Part shown: positions 1-5,902 of the stretch, one piece after another
Layout: the number at the start of each line of letters is the position of its first letter
Numbering within the stretch: position 1 is the stretch's first letter
Source of the DNA: an uncultured Prevotella sp.
GTDB lineage: Bacteria; Bacteroidota; Bacteroidia; Bacteroidales; Bacteroidaceae
NCBI GenBank assembly: GCA_934230115.1
Contig: CAKQEI010000023.1
Location: forward strand, 1 to 33,618
Direction of reading: 5' to 3'
Length of the DNA stretch: 33,618 nt
Notes under the pieces: generated by a model
The model's database searches: none
What the model was told of the DNA's origin: nothing
Seen by the model: the letters and a program-made list of their open reading frames with translations, nothing else
Translations under genes and position numbers: made by a program

Positions 1-435
1 TCCAAACACAGAAACAAGTCGGAAATCCTCATAGCCAAACTCCCTTAAATGCCAAACATGAGGAATGCGCCTTGCCATAGATACGTAAGCTCCCATGTCT
101 ATCACACTCGAATTTGAATGCACCATGTCAAATCTGACATTTCGGAGTTTGAATATCAGGCAAACATTTCGTATAATAAAAGACAAAAAGATTTTTAATT
201 TCTCTATGAAGGATTTGCCAACAGCCAGCTTAAACTTAACCAACGGAACCACATAGCATTCTATGCCCCTTGCTTTGCATTCCGATGCAATGGACTGACC
301 GTTGCGAGTGGCTTCACGTGGACAAACCACAATAGGAATAACATTGTGGTTGGCACGCAATTCCTCTATAAGTTGAAGCATACTCCTGTTGGCTCCATCC
401 ATAGCGCCCACATGTGTTATATATAAAACACGCAT
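1..435 (-). CDS. Glycosyltransferase family 4, N-terminal part (cut by window edge)
   Basis: The reading frame is open from ATG at 435 to base 1 (145 codons, no stop) and runs off the window. The protein begins MRVLYITHVGAMDGANRSM, typical of the first beta strand and glycine-containing loop of GT-B glycosyltransferases. It continues with a Rossmann-like pattern and the motif FDMVHSNSSVIDMGAY followed by RRIPHVWHLREF, which recalls the N-terminal domain of GT4 enzymes (the segment before the acceptor-site helix). The gene starts 2 bases after the stop of the small DUF3791-like gene, so the two are cotranscribed. It probably adds a sugar to the capsule repeat unit at the cytoplasmic face of the inner membrane. 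Donor and acceptor cannot be told, and the C-terminal nucleotide-sugar domain is outside the window. Confidence 0.85.
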   Translation of the reverse strand, partial: MRVLYITHVGAMDGANRSMLQLIEELRANHNVIPIVVCPREATRNGQSIASECKARGIECYVVPLVKFKLAVGKSFIEKLKIFLSFIIRNVCLIFKLRNVRFDMVHSNSSVIDMGAYVSMARRIPHVWHLREFGYEDFRLVSVFG

Positions 436-437
436 AA

Positions 438-647
438 TCAAACAAACCTTTGTCCTAATTCCGCCTTAATATCTTCCACAATATATGTATCCGACATTAT
501 CTGATACCCATACTTGGGATCGTGAATCTGCTGTCCTACTGTAGAATTGTAGAATATCAGCATAGCACGTTTATTCGATATTTGGAGTTCACTCGCCAAC
601 TGTATTATTATACGAGTTATTTTTCTATACAGTATATAATCTTTCAT
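438..647 (-). CDS. Small DUF3791-like protein (orphan copy)
   Basis: This 69-residue protein starts MKDYILYRKITRIIIQLASE and is about 90% identical to the protein at 2900-3109, including the YGYQIMSDTYIVEDIKAEL end. The pattern (helical N-terminus, conserved MSD.YI..DI..EL end) fits the small DUF3791 family, which often sits next to DUF3990 genes in Bacteroidales; that assignment is from memory of the family. Here the DUF3990 gene is missing: only its first ~10 codons survive just upstream (648-680). The gene may therefore be an orphan partner or immunity-like protein retained after loss of the enzyme. It lies between a 102-base repeat and a glycosyltransferase gene. Its biochemical function is unknown. 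Confidence 0.75.
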   Translation of the reverse strand: MKDYILYRKITRIIIQLASELQISNKRAMLIFYNSTVGQQIHDPKYGYQIMSDTYIVEDIKAELGQRFV

Positions 648-681
648 ATAATGTATTGTTATTCTTGCTCATGTTCATAGT
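648..681 (-). pseudogene. Remnant of DUF3791/DUF3990 junction, deletion scar
   Basis: Bases 652-681 match 3613-3642 almost exactly, the place where the upstream DUF3791 gene ends and the DUF3990 gene begins. Read on the minus strand from ATG at 678 the scar encodes MNMSKNNNTLYERLYTV and then stops, against MNMSKNDNILYHG in the intact gene. About 500 bases of DUF3990 and about 495 bases upstream have been lost relative to the intact cassette. The fragment is not expected to encode a working protein. Confidence 0.75.
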
Positions 682-783
682 AGTACCGTTTTCAGTACCA
701 TCCAACTGGTACTGGAGTTTCATATAGGTGGTACTGGAGTTTCACTTATGTGGTACTGGAGTGTTACTTATGTGGTACTGGCA
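682..783. repeat. 102-base repeat element, left copy (22-base tandem units)
   Basis: Bases 682-783 are identical, base for base, to 4136-4237. On the minus strand the element is a run of 22-base units of the type CCAGTACCACATAAGTGAAA+CT (three units, then a partial). It ends in a perfect 8-base stem CAGTACCA/TGGTACTG with a 6-base loop and a further GGTACT. The left copy lies between the stop of the GT2 gene (812) and the reduced DUF3791 cassette. The element has no long open frame of its own. Perfect identity, while the adjoining cassette copies differ by about 10%, points to recent duplication, gene conversion or selection. Confidence 0.9.
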
Positions 784-811
784 AAGGACTTAAATCCGAA
801 ACTTGAGTTAA

Positions 812-1645
812 TTATATATCCTTTAAGGTTATTTCCAAAGGTTGAATGGTGTATTTTCTTCTGCGATAGGCATTATATATAAACGGAAACAAACTAACGA
901 CAGACATTATCTTTCGCAAGAACGCCATCTTGTTTCTTTTTCTTATTGCCTCTTTAATTTTACTTTCTGATGCACCAAGCATTTTCATTGTCATCAATCT
1001 CTCGTTCCATAATTTCGTAAAGGAATCAAGACGAGTAGAAGCACCCATCTCATTCTCAAACAATGAAATAACTCCATCATATACAACAAAAGGCTCATCA
1101 TTAAGCATCATCTGCATAAACACATAATAATCACCAGCAATTCTAAACTCCGTGGGGAACAAATACTTCTTATGGATTGACAATCGTGCAAAAGTACCTT
1201 GGTGTCTGAATACTGGTCTCTCCCATACATCTTTGTCAGAAGCCTTATACATGCAATCAATATATCCCTCTTTGATATAATTTCTTGTTCCTCCTGCAAT
1301 TAATGTCTCGCCATTGTCGTCATACCATTTGAATACCTCATCGATAATGGTTGGTTTGATAAAGTAATCACCAGAATTAAGGAAAAGAATCCATTCGCCT
1401 GTTGCAATTCCTATAGCCTTGTTCATTGCGTCAAATATTCCCTTGTCGGGCTCCGACACCCAATAAGCAAGCCTATCGGCATAACGCTCTATTATTTCCT
1501 TTGTTCCATCCGTGCTATTGCCGTCAATAACAATATACTCGATGTTCGGATACGTCTGCTTCAAGACATTTTGAATGGTCTTCTCTACTGTGTCCTTACA
1601 GTTGTATGTAACTGTTACTATTGATATTTTGGGAGTTTCTTTCAT
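812..1645 (-). CDS. Glycosyltransferase family 2 (GT-A fold)
   Basis: The 277-residue protein has the GT2 start PKISIVTVTYNCKDTVEKTI, the nucleotide-binding strand YIVIDGNSTDGTKEII (residues ~37-52), the subgroup motif SEPDKGIFDAMNKAI (64-78), and GEWILFLNSGDYF (83-95), where NSGD takes the place of the metal-binding DxD. This combination is typical of the WcaA/AmsE-like transferases of capsule loci. A basic, hydrophobic C-terminus (FLRKIMSVVSLFPFIYNAYRR, residues ~240-262) suggests membrane association. The length is normal for the family. ATG at 1645 lies 4 bases after the stop of the upstream GT4 gene, so translation is probably coupled. It likely transfers one sugar during repeat-unit assembly; sugar specificity cannot be read from sequence. 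Confidence 0.92.
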   Translation of the reverse strand: MKETPKISIVTVTYNCKDTVEKTIQNVLKQTYPNIEYIVIDGNSTDGTKEIIERYADRLAYWVSEPDKGIFDAMNKAIGIATGEWILFLNSGDYFIKPTIIDEVFKWYDDNGETLIAGGTRNYIKEGYIDCMYKASDKDVWERPVFRHQGTFARLSIHKKYLFPTEFRIAGDYYVFMQMMLNDEPFVVYDGVISLFENEMGASTRLDSFTKLWNERLMTMKMLGASESKIKEAIRKRNKMAFLRKIMSVVSLFPFIYNAYRRRKYTIQPLEITLKDI

Positions 1646-1649
1646 TAAT

Positions 1650-2873
1650 TCAGTTTTTAAGTGTTTCGTTATAAAGGGCTATATATTGTTTTGCCACATT
1701 TTCAGGTGCAAACTTTTCTGTAGCCAACTGTCTTATTTCTGTTTGGTTGTATTTATTGCCAAGCACTCGTTTTATTGCCTGGGCTATCTCATACGGAGTG
1801 CCACCACACAAGGCTCCGTTGCCTTCGTCAATTATTTCTGCGGCAATACCAACTGGAGTACTGACAACAGGTGTGCCGCAATACAAGGCTTCAACAACAG
1901 TCTTGCCAAATGACTCTTGAGCTGAAGGCGAGACAAAAGCATCTGAGGCTGAATACACGAGCGACATACGACGGCGGTCGCTAATGGAACCAAGGGTTAT
2001 AACATTGGGATTCGTTATCTCCACATCACATTTGCCTACGCACAAAAGCTTTATGCGTTTGTCGTCTAATATGTCGAGGGCTTCAAGCACCTCCACAAAA
2101 CGCTTGCGCTTCTCGCTCAAAAGACAACATACAAATGATAGCACTATGTCGTCGGGATTTATTCCTAACTCACATCTTGCCTCATTACGCTGAAACATAG
2201 TATAATCATCAGGACTTATGGCATTATAGATGATTGTGTTAGGACGATTAGCAAGAAAATCCACACCATCGCAGAAATGGCGCATTATTTCCGATAAAGA
2301 AACAATAGAGAGATTCGAGCAACTTTCTATGGCATTACGCTTTATATCCAAGAACTCATCCTCCAAGTCGGCAAATTCCTTATAATGAACTTGCTTCGTC
2401 TCGGCATAATGAAAACCTCCAAGTCCGGGATTCTCATCACGCATAGTCCACACTATCGGTTTCTTCACATTCTTAAAGAAAGACGGAATGTCGACAAAGC
2501 CCGATACGAAATGCAGATTGATTACGTCTGCCCATTCCACAAGAGGATGACATGACACGTCGTATTGAGTGATGGGTGAGCTGAACGGTATGGCGATTTT
2601 CTTTTTTATATTGTATATACGTCGGTGAGTCCTGTCGTATTGATTGAGTGTCAGTCCCAGACGGCGAGCTATCTTCTGCAAGAGAACCACGTACTTATTG
2701 CTTCCCCACACATTTTGGTTGGGGTGCATTTCTGTTACTGTAGCATCCTTGCCTTGCTTTATGGCGACAAGCACACGGCTGTCAACGCCTAATTGCAGTA
2801 AAGCTCTATGCTGGTTCATCAATCCCATACCAGCTCCACCACCATCTGTCAGGGCTATATGTAGTATCTTCAT
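1650..2873 (-). CDS. Glycosyltransferase family 4
   Basis: The protein has 407 residues from the ATG at 2873. The start MKILHIALTDGGGAGMGLM is a GT-B N-terminal strand and loop. The C-terminal domain carries SASDAFVSPSAQESFGKTVV and EALYCGTPVVSTPVGIAAEI, the EX7E-type donor-binding region of GT4 enzymes. A longer frame beginning with TTG at 2903 exists but overlaps the upstream stop; the ATG at 2873 is preferred because the remnant at 4196-4354 starts at the matching ATG (MRILHIALTDGG). The gene follows the small DUF3791-like gene by 26 bases and precedes the GT2 gene by 4 bases. It probably transfers a sugar in capsule repeat-unit synthesis; the specific linkage is unknown. Confidence 0.92.
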   Translation of the reverse strand: MKILHIALTDGGGAGMGLMNQHRALLQLGVDSRVLVAIKQGKDATVTEMHPNQNVWGSNKYVVLLQKIARRLGLTLNQYDRTHRRIYNIKKKIAIPFSSPITQYDVSCHPLVEWADVINLHFVSGFVDIPSFFKNVKKPIVWTMRDENPGLGGFHYAETKQVHYKEFADLEDEFLDIKRNAIESCSNLSIVSLSEIMRHFCDGVDFLANRPNTIIYNAISPDDYTMFQRNEARCELGINPDDIVLSFVCCLLSEKRKRFVEVLEALDILDDKRIKLLCVGKCDVEITNPNVITLGSISDRRRMSLVYSASDAFVSPSAQESFGKTVVEALYCGTPVVSTPVGIAAEIIDEGNGALCGGTPYEIAQAIKRVLGNKYNQTEIRQLATEKFAPENVAKQYIALYNETLKN

Positions 2874-2899
2874 AGATTTGCTTATTAATTTTGCTGTAA

Positions 2900-3109
2900 T
2901 CAAACAAATCTTTGTCCTAATTCTGCCTTAATATCTTCTACAATATATGTATCTGACATTATCTGATACCCATACTTTGGATCGTGAATCTGCTGTCCTA
3001 CTGTAGAATTATAGAATATCAACATTGCACGTTTAGTAGATATATGCAATTCGCTCGCCAACTGAATTATTATTCGAGTTATTTTTCTATATAGTATATA
3101 ATCTTTCAT
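2900..3109 (-). CDS. Small DUF3791-like protein, third gene of cassette
   Basis: This 69-residue protein (start MKDYILYRKITRIIIQLASE) is close to the copy at 438-647. An in-frame ATG at 3136 would add nine residues and overlap the DUF3990 gene by 20 bases. The ATG at 3109, 7 bases past that stop, is preferred because the other copy has only this start. No signal peptide or membrane segment is seen, and it is predicted to be cytoplasmic and mostly helical. Its position directly behind the DUF3990 gene matches the usual pairing of the two families. Whether it neutralises, targets or modifies the partner is not known. Confidence 0.75.
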   Translation of the reverse strand: MKDYILYRKITRIIIQLASELHISTKRAMLIFYNSTVGQQIHDPKYGYQIMSDTYIVEDIKAELGQRFV

Positions 3110-3116
3110 AAATAAT

Positions 3117-3638
3117 CTACTTAGTTTCAACTTCAAATGACTTTACAAATCTTATATATCGGTCTATAATTTCTTGATTACTAATACATATTTGATGATG
3201 CAACCGCTCGTTGACAAGTTTGTCCATTGCCATTTCTGCTGTCATAAAACCATCAATATAAGCATCAACAGTAGAAATAACGTGGTCGTTGGCTATTCCT
3301 CCTTCTATCCAATCATATCCAAGCCAAGGCTTCTGCTGTTTACGGCTATGCGCAATAAAATTCAGCCATTCTATATTATATTCAGGAAAAATCTTTACTT
3401 TATACTTATTATCTTCCAAAAATTCTTCCATATCAATACTATAAACATTGACAATAGCCTTAGAATTTCTATGACGTGACGCTTTAGTCACAGACCAATT
3501 TATAGCCTGCTCTTTATCATTGGTGACATAGAAACCTGGACCAAAATCAACAGCAGAACGCCCAACATGAGTTAGAGGTTCAGCAACCTGTATTGTTGCT
3601 CCATGATAGAGTATATTGTCATTCTTGCTCATGTTCAT
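3117..3638 (-). CDS. DUF3990 family protein, ADP-ribosyltransferase-like fold
   Basis: This 173-residue protein has the family hallmarks: NILYHGATIQVAEPL near the N-terminus, VDFGPGFYVTNDKEQAINWS (residues 30-49), EWLNFIAHSR (90-99), YDWIEGGIANDHVISTVDAY (108-127), and HHQICISNQEIIDRYIRFVK (147-166). DUF3990 is grouped with ADP-ribosyltransferases by fold (family knowledge); H12, Y37 and Q155/E156 are candidates for an H-Y-E/Q-like active site, which is inference. The start overlaps the upstream DUF3791 gene by 20 bases (or 14 if the second ATG at 3632 is used), so translation is coupled. Paired small genes on both sides recall toxin-antitoxin or immunity arrangements. Target and activity are unknown, and its presence inside a capsule operon is unusual. 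Confidence 0.8.
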   Translation of the reverse strand: MNMSKNDNILYHGATIQVAEPLTHVGRSAVDFGPGFYVTNDKEQAINWSVTKASRHRNSKAIVNVYSIDMEEFLEDNKYKVKIFPEYNIEWLNFIAHSRKQQKPWLGYDWIEGGIANDHVISTVDAYIDGFMTAEMAMDKLVNERLHHQICISNQEIIDRYIRFVKSFEVETK

Positions 3639-3858
3639 AGTTGTAGAGTGTTTCTATAATATCGTCAGCAACATATTCGGCACTTTGTGTATGAAGCGTA
3701 TCATAGTATTTGATAAGCCTGCCGTCGATAAGTCCTTGTCGCTCCAACCTACGAACAAGTTCCGTCGGAGTGATTTCCATTTTCTTTGCTGCTGTTTCTA
3801 TAGCTATAATGCAGAATTGCATTACATCACTTTCATGTGTGCGTGGACTACCTTCCAT
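3619..3858 (-). CDS. DUF3791 family protein, first gene of cassette
   Basis: This 79-residue protein contains VMQFCIIAIETAAKKMEITP, then TELVRRLERQGLIDGRLIKY, YDTLHTQSAEYVADDIIETL and YNYE, which is the classic DUF3791 pattern (helix, ITPTEL turn, LI..YY..LHTQS..Y..DDI). It is a different subtype from the 69-residue proteins further on. ATG at 3858 is the only reasonable start. The stop lies inside the start of the DUF3990 gene, indicating a coupled unit. A promoter-like sequence lies 22 bases upstream. The function is unknown; by position it is a candidate cognate partner of the ADP-ribosyltransferase-like protein. Confidence 0.85.
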   Translation of the reverse strand: MEGSPRTHESDVMQFCIIAIETAAKKMEITPTELVRRLERQGLIDGRLIKYYDTLHTQSAEYVADDIIETLYNYEHEQE

Positions 3859-3880
3859 ACTTTTATGTTTTTATATATTA

Positions 3881-3912
3881 CAAAAGTACTGATTTTCAAC
3901 CTAACCAACAAT
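3881..3912 (-). promoter_or_regulatory. Promoter-like sequence for the DUF3791/DUF3990 cassette
   Basis: On the minus strand TACTTTTG (3888-3881) is a perfect TAnnTTTG Bacteroidetes -7 box, with ATTG 20 bases upstream (3912-3909) as a weak -33 box. The box ends 22 bases before the ATG at 3858. The -33 part lies inside a 31-base sequence repeated at 4379-4409. The cassette may thus be expressed independently of the capsule operon promoter. Confidence 0.45.
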
Positions 3913-3933
3913 TATTACCTGCGTATTAACACT
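3903..3933. repeat. 31-base direct repeat, copy 1
   Basis: This is identical to 4379-4409. The shared stretch spans the stop codon and last codons of the flippase (ending VLIRR-stop) and about a dozen bases beyond. It brackets the 102-base element and the glycosyltransferase remnant, and probably marks a recombination endpoint. Confidence 0.85.
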
Positions 3934-4073
3934 ATTTTCAATACTGCTCTCTCCTCACTCGTAAGTTCTATGCTACCCTTTGGCGGAACAAACTCAGATT
4001 CTATCTCAATGACAGTTGGTTCACATGTACCGAACTGGTTGATTTCGTTTATCGTCGTCACAAGAAGTTTCAT
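3915..4073 (-). pseudogene. Small frame ending in a flippase C-terminal fragment
   Basis: The minus-strand frame from ATG 4073 to TAA 3915 encodes 52 residues, beginning MKLLVTTINEINQFGTCEPT and ending SIELTSEERAVLKIVLIRR. The last 17 residues match the flippase end (GLTGDERAAIKRVLIRR) at 12 positions, and the DNA around the stop is identical over 31 bases (3903-3933 against 4379-4409). This looks like the 3' tail of a different flippase allele left behind by recombination or replacement. A short real gene cannot be excluded, since its first 34 residues have no recognised relative. Confidence 0.5.
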
Positions 4074-4135
4074 AGGTCATGATACGTTACAACATACTTG
4101 CCTCAATAATTACAATAAGCTTGACGCACGCTCCC

Positions 4136-4237
4136 AGTACCGTTTTCAGTACCATCCAACTGGTACTGGAGTTTCATATAGGTGGTACTGGAGTTTCACT
4201 TATGTGGTACTGGAGTGTTACTTATGTGGTACTGGCA
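4136..4237. repeat. 102-base repeat element, right copy (22-base tandem units)
   Basis: This is identical to 682-783 over all 102 bases, with the same three 22-base units containing GGTACTGGAG and the same CAGTACCA/TGGTACTG hairpin. Here it separates a flippase 3' fragment from the collapsed GT4 remnant. Its outer unit supplies the last 13 codons and the stop of the remnant frame. Confidence 0.9.
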
Positions 4238-4354
4238 GGTAGCCAACTGTCTTATTTCTGTTTGGGTGTATTTATTGCCAAGCACTCGCTTTATTGTCTG
4301 GGCTATTTCATACGGAGTGCCACCATCTGTCAGGGCTATATGTAGTATCCTCAT
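4196..4354 (-). pseudogene. Collapsed GT4 glycosyltransferase remnant
   Basis: From ATG 4354 the frame reads MRILHIALTDGG, then GTPYEIAQTIKRVLGNKY and TQTEIRQLAT, then runs into the 102-base repeat and stops at 4196 (52 residues). The first part matches residues 1-12 of the GT4 at 1650-2873 and the second matches its C-terminal part (source DNA about 1720-1806). Roughly 1 kb between them is missing. The junction lies at CCACCA, which occurs at both deletion ends in the intact gene, and the deletion kept the frame. The N- and C-terminal halves of the sugar-binding cleft are lost, so it cannot be an active transferase. Confidence 0.85.
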
Positions 4355-4378
4355 ATATTTGCTTATTAATGTTACCTA

Positions 4379-4409
4379 AACCAACAATTATTACCTGCGT
4401 ATTAACACT
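4379..4409. repeat. 31-base direct repeat, copy 2 (flippase 3' end)
   Basis: This is identical to 3903-3933. In this copy it contains the genuine stop and last six codons of the flippase gene. Confidence 0.85.
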
Positions 4410-5902
4410 CTTTTTATAGCCGCTCTCTCGTCCCCCGTCAATCCTATGCCATAAATCAGCAATATGGTTAGAACTACGGTTGCTCCGATAGTGGCAATAC
4501 TCTCAAGGGCACTCTCTATATCCAAGAACGAGTGGAGATAGAAACCTGCGGCTGCTATGATGCCTATAACCATAGGGCGTCCGTAAGCCTCGCGTGCATA
4601 TCGCCAAGAGTCGAAGCCGAGCAGACGATGCATCAGATAAAGCTGCACGCCACGCTGAAGCACGTCTGCCACAAGGAATAGCACAAGGATGCTGTAGGCA
4701 GGATAACCATTGTCGAACAATATGTAGCCAACGGGGATGCAAGCGATGAAGAAGGCGCTGGTGTTGACTTTAAACCATTTTATACGGCCCGTGGCGTTGA
4801 TAAGATTGAATATGCCGCCACATGTCAACGACATTCCTCCCACTATAATATTAAGATAGGTGAGCATATATGCCCCATCCGGCACTTTGCCAAGCCAGAG
4901 CCTGAGCACAAAGTCAAGCTCTATGAGCAAAGGGATGCACAAAAGCTCGAACATCAGGATGTTTATGCGCCCTATCTTGTTGCATAGATATGTGCATCGG
5001 TCGTTATCGCCCGCGGCATACGACTGTATTATCTGCGGAGCCGAGGCGCTATCGAAACTGCCCGTAAACGACATTATGCTTTGGTTTACCGTGCGGCTTA
5101 TGGCGAAGGCTCCATTCATAGCCGTGCCAAAGAAACTGTTGAGCAGCAGGTCGCTACCCGACGAACGCACCATATATGCCATAGTGGCAAGCACATTCCA
5201 TCCGCCAAAGCTCAGCACCTCGCGATAGCGTTGCCATCCGCCTACGAACCTATATTTAATAATGTGTGCCCAATTGCGGTAAGCCACCCAATGATACACC
5301 ACAAACGTATTGGCTGTGGTAAGCGAGAATATTATGCTGTAGACACGCAAGGCATAATCGCCATGATAAAGACTGAGCATAAGGATGCAACCCAAGCGCA
5401 CAAGCGAATTGACTATATCCATGACAGCCATAAACTTAAAACGCTCATGGGCTGCAAACAGACTCTGGTAGGGTCCGTTGACGATACCAAGACAAGCCGT
5501 AATGATGCTTATGTGGTATACAAATACAGCATCTGCCAATTTGCCAGGCTCCACGTTGAGCCTGTTGTAGACATACCACAGACCTATTGTCTCGGCAAGA
5601 GCGAAGATGATGATGGCAAGGCAAACGTGCAGCAGCAGGTTGATGTTGAACGAAGCGTTCACGTCGCCATCCTTCTTGCCCATCTCAGTATTGAAGAAGC
5701 GCGACGTGGCACTTGCCAATGAGTTGCTTATAAAGGTAAACATGGCAAGAACTCCACCCACCACGGCAAACAATCCGTAGTCCGACACACCCAGTATCTC
5801 CAACGCAAGACGCGAAACATACAGTCCTATCACCATTGTGGTGAGAAGGCGCACATACATAAACGCCGTGTTCTTGGCTATGCGACGATTAGCACTCCTC
5901 AT
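4391..5902 (-). CDS. Wzx-type polysaccharide flippase (MOP superfamily)
   Basis: This 503-residue, very hydrophobic protein has about a dozen predicted membrane segments. It starts RRIAKNTAFMYVRLLTTMVI, followed by GLYVSRLALEILGVSDYGLF, the N-terminal signature of the polysaccharide transporter branch of the MOP/MATE exporters. The role is to flip undecaprenyl-diphosphate-linked repeat units from the cytoplasmic to the periplasmic leaflet for Wzy-type polymerisation. Length is normal. The ATG overlaps the stop of the Wzc-like gene by 4 bases (ATGA), so it is translationally coupled. It is the last of the conserved core genes; downstream of it the locus becomes a patchwork of fragments. An O-antigen or teichuronic-type exporter of the same family is the only real alternative. 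Confidence 0.92.
   Translation of the reverse strand: MRSANRRIAKNTAFMYVRLLTTMVIGLYVSRLALEILGVSDYGLFAVVGGVLAMFTFISNSLASATSRFFNTEMGKKDGDVNASFNINLLLHVCLAIIIFALAETIGLWYVYNRLNVEPGKLADAVFVYHISIITACLGIVNGPYQSLFAAHERFKFMAVMDIVNSLVRLGCILMLSLYHGDYALRVYSIIFSLTTANTFVVYHWVAYRNWAHIIKYRFVGGWQRYREVLSFGGWNVLATMAYMVRSSGSDLLLNSFFGTAMNGAFAISRTVNQSIMSFTGSFDSASAPQIIQSYAAGDNDRCTYLCNKIGRINILMFELLCIPLLIELDFVLRLWLGKVPDGAYMLTYLNIIVGGMSLTCGGIFNLINATGRIKWFKVNTSAFFIACIPVGYILFDNGYPAYSILVLFLVADVLQRGVQLYLMHRLLGFDSWRYAREAYGRPMVIGIIAAAGFYLHSFLDIESALESIATIGATVVLTILLIYGIGLTGDERAAIKRVLIRR

Noticed and set aside
682..783. CRISPR-like array
   Set aside because: The 22-base units are directly adjacent without spacers, and there are no cas genes.
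3616..4242. 208-codon plus-strand open frame
   Set aside because: It runs antisense across the DUF3791 gene, the remnants and the 102-base repeat. Its translation (WYWSFTYVV-like repeats) is repeat-derived.
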